DNA of 32,165 bases, from NCBI GenBank assembly GCA_002938195.1, contig PTKX01000014.1, forward strand, positions 1-32,165, written 5' to 3'. This document shows positions 24,900 through 32,165 of the stretch, piece by piece. The notes below the pieces were generated by a model. It was not told where the DNA came from. It made no database searches and was given only the letters and a program-made list of their open reading frames with translations. This stretch comes from Alphaproteobacteria bacterium MarineAlpha5_Bin7 (GTDB lineage: Bacteria > Pseudomonadota > Alphaproteobacteria > HIMB59 > GCA-002718135). Every line of letters starts with the position of its first letter. Positions within the stretch are counted from its first letter, which is position 1. The translations under genes were made by a program, and so were the position numbers.

Positions 24900-26055
24900 T
24901 AGTTTCCTTAACTTTCTGATAAGCCCATTCTAACCAAGGTAATAACATTTCAATATTTTTGGGTTCAACGGTTCCCCCTGCCCACACTCTAAAAGATGGA
25001 GGTGCCTTTGCATAACCGTTGATATCATAGGCAACATTTTCATTAGATAGTTTATTGCAAATTTCTTTTACTATAAGTCTTTTTTCTTCTTCATTTTTTA
25101 ATAAATACCATTCTTCACAAATTTTAAATGTAATACTTGTATTAGATAAATATTCTCTAGCTTGATTATTTGATAAAAATGTTACCCAATCAGTTTTTTC
25201 AATCCAATTATATATTGTATCAAAAGATTTCATTGATGTTTCAAGTAAAAATTTTAGACCGCCATTATCTTCGGCCCAATTAAGACCATCTATTGCATCT
25301 TCAACACATATCATTGAAGGAGTATTGATAGTACTGCCTTCAAAAATACCTTTAATTACTTTTTTATTATTTGCTAATCTGAAAACTTTAGGAATTGGCC
25401 ATTCTGGAGAAAAATTTTCTAATCTAGAAATAGCCTTTGGAGACATAGCTATCATACCGTGAGCAGCTTCTCCTCCTAATACTTTTTGCCAAGACCATGT
25501 AAGTACATCACACTTTTTATAATCAATAGGCATTGCAAAAATAGCAGATGTTGCATCACAAATAGTCAATCCTTCTCTATTTTCAGGAATCCAATCAGTG
25601 TGTGGAACTTTTACTCCTGAGGTTGTGCCATTCCATGTAAAAATTACATCATTTTGAAAATTAACATTTGTAACATCAGGAAAATCTCCATAATCAACAT
25701 TATGAACATTTAAATTAGATAATTTAAGTTGTTTGACTACGTCTTGAACCCAATCTTTTCCAAAATTTTCCCAAGCTAGTATATCTACACCTCTTTGACC
25801 TAATAAAGACCATAAAGCTGCTTCTAAGGCTCCTGTGTCTGATCCAGGCATTATTCCTACAACATAATCATTTGGAAGATTAGATAGTGTCTTTGATTTC
25901 TCAATAACATATTTAAGTTTTGATTTTGCTTCACCTGATCTATGAGATCTTCCTGTATTTGCATTTTTTAAATTTTCTAATTTCCAACCAGGTCGTTTTG
26001 CACATGGACCACTAGAAAAATTAGGATTGCTTGGTTTCTTATTGGGCTCTTTCAT
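24892..26055 (-). CDS. serC: Phosphoserine aminotransferase, alphaproteobacterial type
   Basis: Second enzyme of serine synthesis: transaminates phosphohydroxypyruvate to phosphoserine with glutamate, using PLP. The 387-residue protein begins with the long-form signature FSSGPCAKRPGW and has NTGRSHRSGEAKSK, GIMPGSDTGALEAALWSL, TICDATSAIFAMPID, the PLP lysine in TWSWQKVLGGEAAHGMIA and FRVWAGGTVE near the end. It is the middle gene of DUF1015-serC-serA, 3 bases from the first and overlapping the third. A phosphoserine phosphatase is not in the window. Identification is firm. Confidence 0.96.
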   Translation of the reverse strand: MKEPNKKPSNPNFSSGPCAKRPGWKLENLKNANTGRSHRSGEAKSKLKYVIEKSKTLSNLPNDYVVGIMPGSDTGALEAALWSLLGQRGVDILAWENFGKDWVQDVVKQLKLSNLNVHNVDYGDFPDVTNVNFQNDVIFTWNGTTSGVKVPHTDWIPENREGLTICDATSAIFAMPIDYKKCDVLTWSWQKVLGGEAAHGMIAMSPKAISRLENFSPEWPIPKVFRLANNKKVIKGIFEGSTINTPSMICVEDAIDGLNWAEDNGGLKFLLETSMKSFDTIYNWIEKTDWVTFLSNNQAREYLSNTSITFKICEEWYLLKNEEEKRLIVKEICNKLSNENVAYDINGYAKAPPSFRVWAGGTVEPKNIEMLLPWLEWAYQKVKETNA

Positions 26056-26058
26056 AAA

Positions 26059-27258
26059 TTAATTAAACTCATATACAACTAAACCATCAAGAGGTTTAGG
26101 ATCAAACCATGTTGATTTAGGTGGCATTGTTAAATTGTTATCAGCAACTTTAATAACATCAGTTATATCAGATGGAAAGATTGAAAAGGCTACACTATCT
26201 GGATTTTCGTCTACTTTCTTTTTTAGTGCCTGCAATCCATGGCTTCCTGCTATAAATCTAATTCTTTCATCATTGTTCACATCTTTAATATTGAGTATTT
26301 TAACAAGACAAAATTCATTTAATATATTTATATCCAACTTATCAATAAAATTCAAAGATTCTATGAAACCTTTAAACTCAAGTGAATACCACTGATTTTC
26401 ATGATACATCCCAAATTCATTTTTTTTTGATGGCTTAAAAGGTTTTGCTAATTTGTTAATATTAAAATCTTTTGAAAGAATTTTAATAAATTCATTCTCA
26501 GATAGGCCATTTAAATCTTTTATGACTCTGTTATAGTCAAAAATTTTAGATTCATTTGATGGAAATGCAGCTAACATAAATTTTTCAACTATGGGATTTT
26601 TTTTATCTAAATTTTTAATATGTTGCATTGCTCCAATTCTGTGATGACCATCAGCGATATAAAAACAATTTATATTTTTTGCAAAACTTTGAAGTCTATT
26701 GATAAAATTTTTATCATTTACACACCATAATTTATGAACAGATTTATCAAAACTTTCAAAATCGTATGATGGAGGTAATGAAATTTGAGTTAATAATAAA
26801 TCCTTAATGTTTTGATCTGATGGATAAGAAACATAAATTGGACCGATTTGTGTATTAATGTTCATCATTTGATCAGCTCTTTCAATCTTTCTATTTTCAT
26901 AAATTTTTTCATGTGGTTTTATTATATTATTTTTAAAATCATCGATTGAGGCTAATGATAAGAAACCAAGCTGAGAATGTTCATCAAGTTTTATTTGATA
27001 AATATAAAAGTTTAATTCACTATCTTTTTTTATTACGTCATTTTTTTTCATTTTATCAAAATGAGTTCTTGCTTCTAATAGAGAATCTTTTTCTTTCAAT
27101 TGACCAACAGGATTTAAAATTTTAAGATAATTCCAGTAATTATTTTTTCTAAATATTTCAATATTTTCTATACTTAAGTGATCAGTAGAAGGTGCTATTA
27201 AATTTTTTGCGTCTTGATTGTATGGGCGAGTGCCGTAGAAAGGCCAAATATCTACCAT
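26059..27258 (-). CDS. DUF1015 family protein, first gene of the serine operon
   Basis: About 399 residues. The frame opens from a TTG at 27273, but the ATG at 27258 gives the family start MVDIWPFYGTRPYN. Conserved parts are IAPSTDHLS, FYIYQIKLDEHSQLG, and the central FYIADGHHRIGAMQHIKN, the DGHHR motif diagnostic of DUF1015. The C-terminal VAFSIFPSDITDVIKVADNN and LTMPPKSTWFDPKPLDGLVVY are also typical. Its biochemical role is not established; genes of this family are often beside serA or serC, which supports a role linked to serine metabolism. A purine-rich AGAAGGG lies about 16 bases before the ATG, longer than ideal, so translation might be controlled by the riboswitch. Confidence 0.9.
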   Translation of the reverse strand: MVDIWPFYGTRPYNQDAKNLIAPSTDHLSIENIEIFRKNNYWNYLKILNPVGQLKEKDSLLEARTHFDKMKKNDVIKKDSELNFYIYQIKLDEHSQLGFLSLASIDDFKNNIIKPHEKIYENRKIERADQMMNINTQIGPIYVSYPSDQNIKDLLLTQISLPPSYDFESFDKSVHKLWCVNDKNFINRLQSFAKNINCFYIADGHHRIGAMQHIKNLDKKNPIVEKFMLAAFPSNESKIFDYNRVIKDLNGLSENEFIKILSKDFNINKLAKPFKPSKKNEFGMYHENQWYSLEFKGFIESLNFIDKLDINILNEFCLVKILNIKDVNNDERIRFIAGSHGLQALKKKVDENPDSVAFSIFPSDITDVIKVADNNLTMPPKSTWFDPKPLDGLVVYEFN

Positions 27259-27312
27259 GTTAGTTTTTTTCAAGCCCTTCTGTTGATTAAAAATCTTCAG
27301 ATATTAAATTTA

Positions 27313-27383
27313 CCAAGGTCCTTTTGCCTGAGAGTTTCCGGGTCGTTGCTCCTTCGGCGTTAAAACTAATTAATCTCTCCCTA
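27313..27383 (-). promoter_or_regulatory. Glycine riboswitch, single visible aptamer
   Basis: Read on the minus strand the element runs GGGAGAG, a variable arm, then GCCGAAGGAGCAA, then AAACTCTCAGGCAAAAGGAC: the conserved core of the glycine riboswitch. It sits between trpB2 and DUF1015, about 55 bases before the DUF1015 start, so it should control the DUF1015-serC-serA operon. I see no second full aptamer downstream. A CCTTGG at its 3' edge could pair with AAGGG near the start codon as an expression platform; whether it turns expression on or off is not known. Confidence 0.95.
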
Positions 27384-27446
27384 AGTAATAAAACTCTAAT
27401 CTATCTTGCATAATAATGAAATAAAAAAATGAAATATATTATCTAA

Positions 27447-28811
27447 TTAGGAAACTTTGGGTAAATTAGCCATAGATTTATTGGCTGAATCTTCCTCATA
27501 CACATCTTCTGAAAGTTTGCCACTTAGATAATCATCATAAGCTGACATATCAAAATGTGCATGTCCGCACAGATTAAATAAAATAGTTTTAGATTCTCCT
27601 TTTGCTTTACAATCTAAAGCAGCATCAATAGCCCCTTTTACTGCATGTGTAGCTTCAGGAGCAGGGATAATACCCTCTTGTTTTCCAAAATTAATTCCAG
27701 CCTCAAAACATTCTTTTTGACCATAAGCTTTGGCTCTCATTAATCCTAGATTATATAAGTGACTCAAATGATAAGACATACCATGATATCTTAAGCCTCC
27801 AGAGTGAGTTGCGGGAGGTAGAAAATCTGATCCTAAAGTATGCATCTTTATTAGAGGAGTCATTTTAGCCATGTCTCCATGATCATAAGCATATTTACCT
27901 TTAGTAAAAGAAGGGCATGATAATGGCTCACAACCAATAATATCAATTTTTTTTCCTCCACGTAGTTGTTGTCCTAAAAATGGAAACATCAAACCTGATA
28001 AATTACTTCCTCCTCCTGTACAACCAACAATAATATCAGGATAATCACCGGCCATTTCCATTTGTAGAATTGCCTCATTACCATTTATTGTTTGATGCAT
28101 CAGTACATGACCTAACACGCTACCTAGTGAATATTTAGCATTGCCTCCACTTTTAACAACCATTTCTATTGCATCAGAAATTGCTATTCCTAAACTTCCA
28201 GGATTATTTGGATCCTCATTTAAAAGTTTTTTTCCAAATTCAGTTAAAGATGAAGGACTTGGATGACAATTTGCGCCAAATGATTGCATCATCAATTTTC
28301 TATACGGTTTTTGATCAAAACTGATTTTCACCATAAATACTTCAATATCAATACCAAAAACTTGACCAGCAAATGCTAAAGAGCTGCCCCATTGACCCGC
28401 ACCTGTTTCAGTATATATTTTCTTAACACCTTCTTCTTTATTATAAAAAGCTTGAGGGATAGCAGTGTTGGGTTTATGACTTCCGGTAGGACTAACGCCT
28501 TCATATTTATAATAAATTTTTGCAGGAGTATCCAAAAATTTTTCTAATCTCCTTGCTCTATATAAAGGAGAAGGTCTCCACTGTTTATAAATTTCTCTTA
28601 CAGGTTCAGGAATTTCAATTTCTCTTTCAGTTGAAACTTCTTGCATAATTAAAGCCATTGGAAATAATGGAGCAAAATCATCTGGACCAGCAGGTTGTTT
28701 TGTTCCTGGGTGAAGAGGTGGTGGAGGTGGGCTGGGTAAGTCAGAATTAATATTATACCAAAATTTCGGAGATTTGTTTTCTTCCAGTAAATATTTGATT
28801 GAGTCTGTCAT
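27447..28811 (-). CDS. trpB: TrpB2-type tryptophan synthase beta subunit
   Basis: A 454-residue PLP enzyme of the TrpB2 branch, longer than TrpB1 by an N-terminal extension with a proline run (PSPPPPPLHPG) that is characteristic of the branch. The core is EGVSPTGSHKPNTAIPQAFY with the PLP lysine, TETGAGQWGSSLAFAGQVFG with the catalytic Glu, and the phosphate loop CTGGGSNLSGLMFP. No trpA lies nearby. TrpB2 can make tryptophan from indole and serine; without TrpA contact it may salvage indole or act on other substrates. It is separated from the serine operon by 188 bases with the riboswitch, so it is not under its control, being upstream of it. A start at the ATG 28811 is clear. Confidence 0.93.
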   Translation of the reverse strand: MTDSIKYLLEENKSPKFWYNINSDLPSPPPPPLHPGTKQPAGPDDFAPLFPMALIMQEVSTEREIEIPEPVREIYKQWRPSPLYRARRLEKFLDTPAKIYYKYEGVSPTGSHKPNTAIPQAFYNKEEGVKKIYTETGAGQWGSSLAFAGQVFGIDIEVFMVKISFDQKPYRKLMMQSFGANCHPSPSSLTEFGKKLLNEDPNNPGSLGIAISDAIEMVVKSGGNAKYSLGSVLGHVLMHQTINGNEAILQMEMAGDYPDIIVGCTGGGSNLSGLMFPFLGQQLRGGKKIDIIGCEPLSCPSFTKGKYAYDHGDMAKMTPLIKMHTLGSDFLPPATHSGGLRYHGMSYHLSHLYNLGLMRAKAYGQKECFEAGINFGKQEGIIPAPEATHAVKGAIDAALDCKAKGESKTILFNLCGHAHFDMSAYDDYLSGKLSEDVYEEDSANKSMANLPKVS

Positions 28812-28855
28812 ATCTGATGTTATATTGAACTAAATATAAAATAAATCAATAAAAA

Positions 28856-28942
28856 ATGAAATACTTTAATGCTGCTAAAATATCAATATTTGTTGCTATT
28901 CTCCTTATAGTTTACTCATTTTTATCATATTTTTTACATTAA
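28856..28942 (+). CDS. Possible single-helix membrane peptide (28 residues)
   Basis: A short frame between trpB2 and an EamA gene, on the plus strand: it begins MKYFNAAKISIFVAILL and ends FLSYFLH. A Lys-bearing N-terminus and one hydrophobic segment of about 18 residues fit a single membrane helix. No strong ribosome binding site is visible, and it overlaps the 3' end of the EamA gene by 9 bases. It may be chance. Confidence 0.22.
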   Translation: MKYFNAAKISIFVAILLIVYSFLSYFLH

Positions 28943-29827
28943 TTTTTTCATCTGGCCAAAATATACACCTAGAAGAATTAAGATAATTCCTATTAATGAA
29001 CTTAAATTAATTTCTTCATTTAGAATTATATAACCAAACAAAATGGCAAAAGCAGGTATCAAATACGCAACATAAGATAAAAACACTGGGCCGGCTTTTG
29101 AAATAATATGGAATCTAATAATAAAAGCAATCGCGGTAGGAAAAAGTCCTAGATAGATAATTGGGATTAAAGAATTAAATTCAAACTTAGAAGGTGAGTT
29201 AATTTCATAAAATAGCATAAATGGAATTGATATAACTGCCGCTGATATAGTTGCGAATGTAGTTAATTCAATTATGTTTACTTTTTTAAGGTTATAAGCA
29301 AGTATTGAAGATATAACATATCCTAAAGCTGCAACAATTATTGCTATTTTGGGTATTAAATTACTTAAATTATTTAAATTTATTGAAAAACTATCAAAAC
29401 CGATTATAAATAATACACCTAAAAAACCAATTAATATTGAAATTAATTTTAACGCAGAAAATTTTTCGTCATGTGTCATAAAATGAGATAAAATTAATGT
29501 AAAAATTGGACCTACAGATAATAGCAATCCTGCTGTATTAGATTTAATATATTGTTCCGACCAACTTATTAGAAAAAAAGGAATAAAATTTCCAATTAAT
29601 CCAATAGTAAAAATTACAACGAAATTATTCTTAAAAAAATTAAATGAATATTTTTTATATGAAAAAAATAAAAATAATAGCAATGCGCCTATTATTAAAC
29701 GAAATGAAGCTACAGAAATTGGATGGAAATGTTGAACTGAAATTTTTATAGCAAAAAACGCTGAACCCCATATAGCGCTTAATAAAATTAATAAAAATAA
29801 ATTATTTGATAATAATTTATTTAGCAA
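28934..29827 (-). CDS. EamA/DMT family transporter
   Basis: A 297-residue transporter with about ten helices in two EamA repeats. It starts MLNKLLSNNLFLLILLSAIW and contains GSAFFAIKISVQHFHPIS, AGLLLSVGPIFTLILSHF, and the second-repeat FLSYVAYLIPAFAILFGYII plus GIILILLGVYFGQM at the end. The initiation codon is a TTG at 29827; no in-frame ATG lies near, so a non-ATG start seems real. The start is 4 bases past the stop of the upstream 102-residue gene, so the two are coupled. The substrate is unknown; it is not closely similar by eye to the other EamA protein in the window. Confidence 0.86.
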   Translation of the reverse strand: MLNKLLSNNLFLLILLSAIWGSAFFAIKISVQHFHPISVASFRLIIGALLLFLFFSYKKYSFNFFKNNFVVIFTIGLIGNFIPFFLISWSEQYIKSNTAGLLLSVGPIFTLILSHFMTHDEKFSALKLISILIGFLGVLFIIGFDSFSINLNNLSNLIPKIAIIVAALGYVISSILAYNLKKVNIIELTTFATISAAVISIPFMLFYEINSPSKFEFNSLIPIIYLGLFPTAIAFIIRFHIISKAGPVFLSYVAYLIPAFAILFGYIILNEEINLSSLIGIILILLGVYFGQMKKLM

Positions 29828-29831
29828 AAAT

Positions 29832-30140
29832 TTATCTTTTGTTTTTAGGTGACGGTAAGTCTACTTTTTCATAAGGTTGCATAAATTCATCTCTTTGACC
29901 ATCCCACAAATATTCTGCATAATCAAATTCTGTAATAACTCTATCAGATCTCTCAAAAGTAAGGCCATATTTTCTACAATAGCTAGCAAATTCTTCAGCA
30001 TGTTCTATGGGCAATTCACTTACAGTCCATTTTCTAGAACTTCGATCAAACTTAAACCCATTTTTTTTAAACCAATCACGATGATAATATGAATCTCTAC
30101 CAAATGCAGAAAAAGTAATTTTTTTTGGGTTTTGTGTCAT
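29832..30140 (-). CDS. Small basic/aromatic hypothetical protein (102 residues)
   Basis: I do not recognise this family. The protein is soluble and rich in aromatic and charged residues, with a core GRDSYYHRDWFKKNGFKFD followed by SSRKWTVSELPIEHAEEF and SYCRKYGLTFERSD. The shape (an aromatic strand, FKFDRSSRKWTV, then a helix of hydroxyl and acidic residues) recalls small domains that read a residue pattern 'x-F-D-x-x-x-K-x-W' in mobile or DNA-related proteins, but this is only an impression. It is followed 4 bases later by the EamA gene. It is divergent from the rhodanese gene across 126 bases. Confidence 0.65.
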   Translation of the reverse strand: MTQNPKKITFSAFGRDSYYHRDWFKKNGFKFDRSSRKWTVSELPIEHAEEFASYCRKYGLTFERSDRVITEFDYAEYLWDGQRDEFMQPYEKVDLPSPKNKR

Positions 30141-30266
30141 TGAAATAAGAGGGCTTATACTAAATTATTTGATATAAACAAATAAAATTATTCTTTATCA
30201 TAAATAGTATCAAAAATGCATTAAATAAACTGGATAATTTGATCTAAGTTATATAAAATAGAATTA

Positions 30267-30599
30267 ATGGATATTTACAAAAGTAGTGAAATTACAGTTC
30301 ATAAGTTGAATGAACTAAGACAAGAACATAAAAATATTCAGATATTAGATGTAAGAGAAGATTCTGAAAGAGATCATGCTGCGGTAAAAGGAACTATTCA
30401 TATCAAATTAACCGAAATAGCAGAAAGACATAAAGAACTAGACAAAAATAAAAATATTTTTGTTATGTGTCACACTGGTACTAGAAGCCAAGCTGTAGTA
30501 AAATGGCTTAAAACAAATGGTTACGAATATAGTGTTAACGTTTTGGGTGGAATAGATGCTTGGGCTGCGTTAATAGATAGAGATATTCGAAGATATTAA
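30267..30599 (+). CDS. Rhodanese-domain protein (single domain)
   Basis: A 110-residue single-domain rhodanese, a family that carries sulfur as a cysteine persulfide. The catalytic loop is intact: NIFVMCHTGTRSQAVVKWL, with Cys in CHTGTRS. Other landmarks are LDVREDSERDHAAVKGTIHI and the ending VNVLGGIDAWAALIDRDIRRY. In contrast to the rhodanese domain at 6814-7596, the active cysteine is present. Its stop overlaps the stop of the next gene on the other strand by 4 bases (TTAA). Its partner is unknown. Confidence 0.9.
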   Translation: MDIYKSSEITVHKLNELRQEHKNIQILDVREDSERDHAAVKGTIHIKLTEIAERHKELDKNKNIFVMCHTGTRSQAVVKWLKTNGYEYSVNVLGGIDAWAALIDRDIRRY

Positions 30600-30787
30600 A
30601 ATTTACTTTCTACATACAATCCTAATAAAATAATAATTAATGAAATTATAAATAAAAAAACTCTGATAAAAATTTGAAATAATAAATTAACTTTAATATA
30701 CTTTTTCAATAACAAGTTATAAACGGGATTACTCAAAGAAATAGACATCAATAAAATACCAAATAAAATTATTGTCCAATAAAACAT
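30596..30787 (-). CDS. Small membrane protein (63 residues)
   Basis: Two hydrophobic helices (about residues 4-19 and 38-58) separated by NPVYNLLLKKYIKVN. Longer in-frame starts exist (ATG at 30838, TTG at 30868), but both would overlap the divergent nitroreductase gene, and the ATG at 30787 gives a clean N-terminus MFYWTIILFGILLM. No family is recognised. The strongly hydrophobic pattern with basic loop suggests a real inner-membrane protein. Confidence 0.5.
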   Translation of the reverse strand: MFYWTIILFGILLMSISLSNPVYNLLLKKYIKVNLLFQIFIRVFLFIISLIIILLGLYVESKF

Positions 30788-30812
30788 ATTATGTATATAA
30801 TAATTAAAACTT

Positions 30813-31478
30813 ATGAAATTAAAAGAAATAAAATTCATTAAAAAAAGATTGCCTATTAATGAAATCAAAAAGAAATCAAAAGAATTCTATAATTTAATTA
30901 AAACCAGAAGAAGTATAAGAAAATTTGATAATTTAAAAATTGAAGACGAGATTATTAAAAATGCAGTTTTATCTGCAGGCAGTGCGCCTAATGGAGCAAA
31001 TTTACAACCCTGGCATTTTGTAATTATCAAAGATATAGATATTAAAAAAAAAATTAGAAAAGCTGCTGAAAAAGAAGAAAGAAATTTTTATAATAATAAA
31101 GCGCCAAAAGAATGGTTAGATGCACTGAAACCTCTTGGAACTGACTCTAATAAAGAATTTTTAGAAATTGCACCAATAATAATAGCTATTTTTGAAAAAA
31201 AATACTCAGTTAAAAAGAATAAAAAAATAAAAAATTATTATGTCAAAGAATCAGTTGGCATAGCTACAGGAATATTAATATCTTGTTTGCACTTTTCTGG
31301 TTTATGCATGTTAACTCACACGCCAAGTCCTATGCATTTTTTAAATGAAATATTAAAAAGACCAAAGAATGAGAAACCTTTTCTATTATTAGTAATAGGT
31401 CATAGTCATAAAAATTGTAAAATTCCAAAATTTGCTACAGAAAAAAAGAAGATAAATGAAATTAGTACTTGGATTTAA
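30813..31478 (+). CDS. Nitroreductase family protein (flavin-dependent)
   Basis: A 221-residue FMN-dependent oxidoreductase. The FMN phosphate-binding motif is RRSIRKF near residue 35, followed by the active-site loop SAGSAPNGANLQPWHFVII, typical of the iodotyrosine deiodinase/BluB-like side of the nitroreductase superfamily. ESVGIATGILISCLHFSGL and LVIGHS are the C-terminal contacts. The start MKLKEIKFIKKRL is basic; the length matches the family. The substrate is unknown. It ends 3 bases from the stop of the phosphoribosyltransferase gene on the other strand. Confidence 0.88.
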   Translation: MKLKEIKFIKKRLPINEIKKKSKEFYNLIKTRRSIRKFDNLKIEDEIIKNAVLSAGSAPNGANLQPWHFVIIKDIDIKKKIRKAAEKEERNFYNNKAPKEWLDALKPLGTDSNKEFLEIAPIIIAIFEKKYSVKKNKKIKNYYVKESVGIATGILISCLHFSGLCMLTHTPSPMHFLNEILKRPKNEKPFLLLVIGHSHKNCKIPKFATEKKKINEISTWI

Positions 31479-31481
31479 TAA

Positions 31482-31985
31482 TTATTTTAAATCATCAATG
31501 CTCATTGACTCATATTTCTCAAAAGGCATGAAAATCCATGGTGAGTCAGCTAAATAATCAATATAATAATCTGGTTTATAAGTTGATACAGCTTTATAAA
31601 AAAGTACGGCTGATCTTACTGGTTCTTCTAAATAAAAACCATATGAATGCTGAAGCCAATCAATACTTTTTTTAAGTGTAATGCCTGAGTCTGCCAAATC
31701 ATCTACTAATAAAACTTTTGATCCAATATTTGGAGTTGTTTTTGCCAAATCTCTTGAGAAAGTAATTGATCCTCTCTGATTTTTTATACCTTCTCCTCTA
31801 TATGATTCAACAGATAAAATAGCTAATGGAACATTAAATATTCTAGCAAAGACATCACCTACCCTCATTCCTCCTTTAGCTATACAAACTACTTGATTAA
31901 ATTCCCATCCATCATTGTGAACTTTTACAGCCAGCTGTTCAGTTTTTTTATGATAATCATCCCAAGAAATATGTAATTCGGACAT
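31482..31985 (-). CDS. Purine phosphoribosyltransferase (xanthine/hypoxanthine type)
   Basis: A 167-residue type I phosphoribosyltransferase. The PRPP-binding loop is VLLVDDLADSGITLKKS and a second conserved segment is VVCIAKGGMRVGDVFARI. It adds ribose-phosphate to a purine base (xanthine, guanine or hypoxanthine). The length and N-terminus (SWDDYHKKTEQLAVKV) fit the short Gpt-like alphaproteobacterial enzymes. It lies directly downstream of a BMP-family binding protein gene on the same strand, separated by a hairpin, which supports purine salvage. The exact base is not resolvable by eye. Confidence 0.88.
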   Translation of the reverse strand: MSELHISWDDYHKKTEQLAVKVHNDGWEFNQVVCIAKGGMRVGDVFARIFNVPLAILSVESYRGEGIKNQRGSITFSRDLAKTTPNIGSKVLLVDDLADSGITLKKSIDWLQHSYGFYLEEPVRSAVLFYKAVSTYKPDYYIDYLADSPWIFMPFEKYESMSIDDLK

Positions 31986-32010
31986 AAATAATATATTATT
32001 AAAAGTTTCC

Positions 32011-32033
32011 TACCCCCTCAAAATGAGGAGGTA
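32011..32033 (-). promoter_or_regulatory. Intercistronic hairpin between BMP binding protein and phosphoribosyltransferase genes
   Basis: TACCCCCTCA - AAA - TGAGGAGGTA forms a 10-base-pair stem with one C-A mismatch and a 3-base loop. On the minus strand no T run follows directly (GGAAACTTTTAATAA), so it is more like a 3'-end stabilising hairpin or weak attenuator than a full terminator. Such hairpins often raise binding-protein mRNA levels. Confidence 0.6.
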
Positions 32034-32048
32034 AGTTAAAAAATAAAT

Positions 32049-32165
32049 TTATTGAGGCAATTCTCCATCAATACCTTGAACATAAAAGTTCATTCCTGCA
32101 AGCATACCATCATCGGCAACTTGACCTTCTGGAACTACAAGCTCTCCTGCCTGATTATAAATAGG
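32049..32165 (-). CDS. BMP family (PnrA-like) ABC transporter substrate-binding protein, C-terminal end
   Basis: The last 38 residues of a gene that continues beyond the window. The sequence PIYNQAGELVVPEGQVADDG, then the GMLAGMNFYVQGIDGELPQ end, is the typical C-terminus of BMP/PnrA family lipoproteins (a Gly-rich turn, a V-P strand, then a final F-Y-V-x-G-I-D-G-x-L-P). These bind nucleosides for ABC import. The neighbouring phosphoribosyltransferase fits that role. The family call rests on a short fragment. Confidence 0.72.
   Translation of the reverse strand, partial: PIYNQAGELVVPEGQVADDGMLAGMNFYVQGIDGELPQ

Noticed and set aside
28700-28740. Proline-codon run near the start of trpB2, looking like low complexity
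   Set aside because: A proline-rich N-terminus is a normal mark of TrpB2-type proteins and the frame is intact.
1-32165. tRNA genes, CRISPR arrays, insertion sequences, phage attachment sites
   Set aside because: I scanned for TTCGA-type T-loops, regular spaced repeats and transposase motifs and saw none that hold up.

Overview
The window is a gene-dense stretch of very AT-rich bacterial DNA. Its gene content is alphaproteobacterial: the yajC-secD-secF operon beside a divergent DUF815 ATPase, the long alphaproteobacterial form of SerC next to DUF1015, a kinase-M23-aminotransferase triple fusion, and a TrpB2-type enzyme. Low GC, short intergenic gaps and many overlapping genes suggest a streamlined marine lineage of the SAR11/HIMB59 kind. 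That placement is inference from gene content and base composition. I see no rRNA, tRNA, CRISPR array, insertion sequence or phage gene.

Layout. 1-4000: the 3' end of uvrA, a PuuD-like membrane protein, and secF/secD/yajC on the minus strand. 4000-8500: a DUF815 ATPase; an amino-acid-type ABC permease and its binding protein with no ATPase gene beside them; a DUF1330 protein; an FKBP-rhodanese lipoprotein; an EamA exporter. 8500-11200: a class III aminotransferase, a possible small membrane protein, a SRAP (YedK/HMCES) protein and a secreted DUF4864-like protein. 11200-18700: a LysE exporter, the triple fusion, a PfkB kinase with psuG (pseudouridine breakdown), a nucleoside hydrolase, a PhyH dioxygenase and a small membrane protein.

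18687-19630 is the least ordinary part. A 413-base noncoding stretch with a perfect hairpin precedes two tandem paralogous mini membrane proteins, closed by the only clear intrinsic terminator in the window. Their GC content and ribosome binding sites stand out from the neighbours. I do not recognise the family.

19600-28850: a TVP38-type membrane protein, an M20 amidohydrolase, a lytic transglycosylase-like lipoprotein, htpG, and a serine-biosynthesis operon (DUF1015-serC-serA) led by a glycine riboswitch. SerA lacks the C-terminal regulatory domains, so feedback control may have moved to the RNA. TrpB2 follows. 28850-32165: a second EamA exporter, a small unrecognised basic/aromatic protein, a rhodanese, a small membrane protein, a nitroreductase, a purine-type phosphoribosyltransferase, and the end of a BMP-family nucleoside-binding protein.

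Metabolic themes are one-carbon and amino-acid metabolism (serine, glycine, TrpB2), nucleoside scavenging (nucleoside hydrolase, PsuK/PsuG, phosphoribosyltransferase, BMP protein) and amine use (class III aminotransferase, kinase-lyase fusion). Eight of nine convergent gene pairs overlap at their stops or lie within 3 bases of each other.
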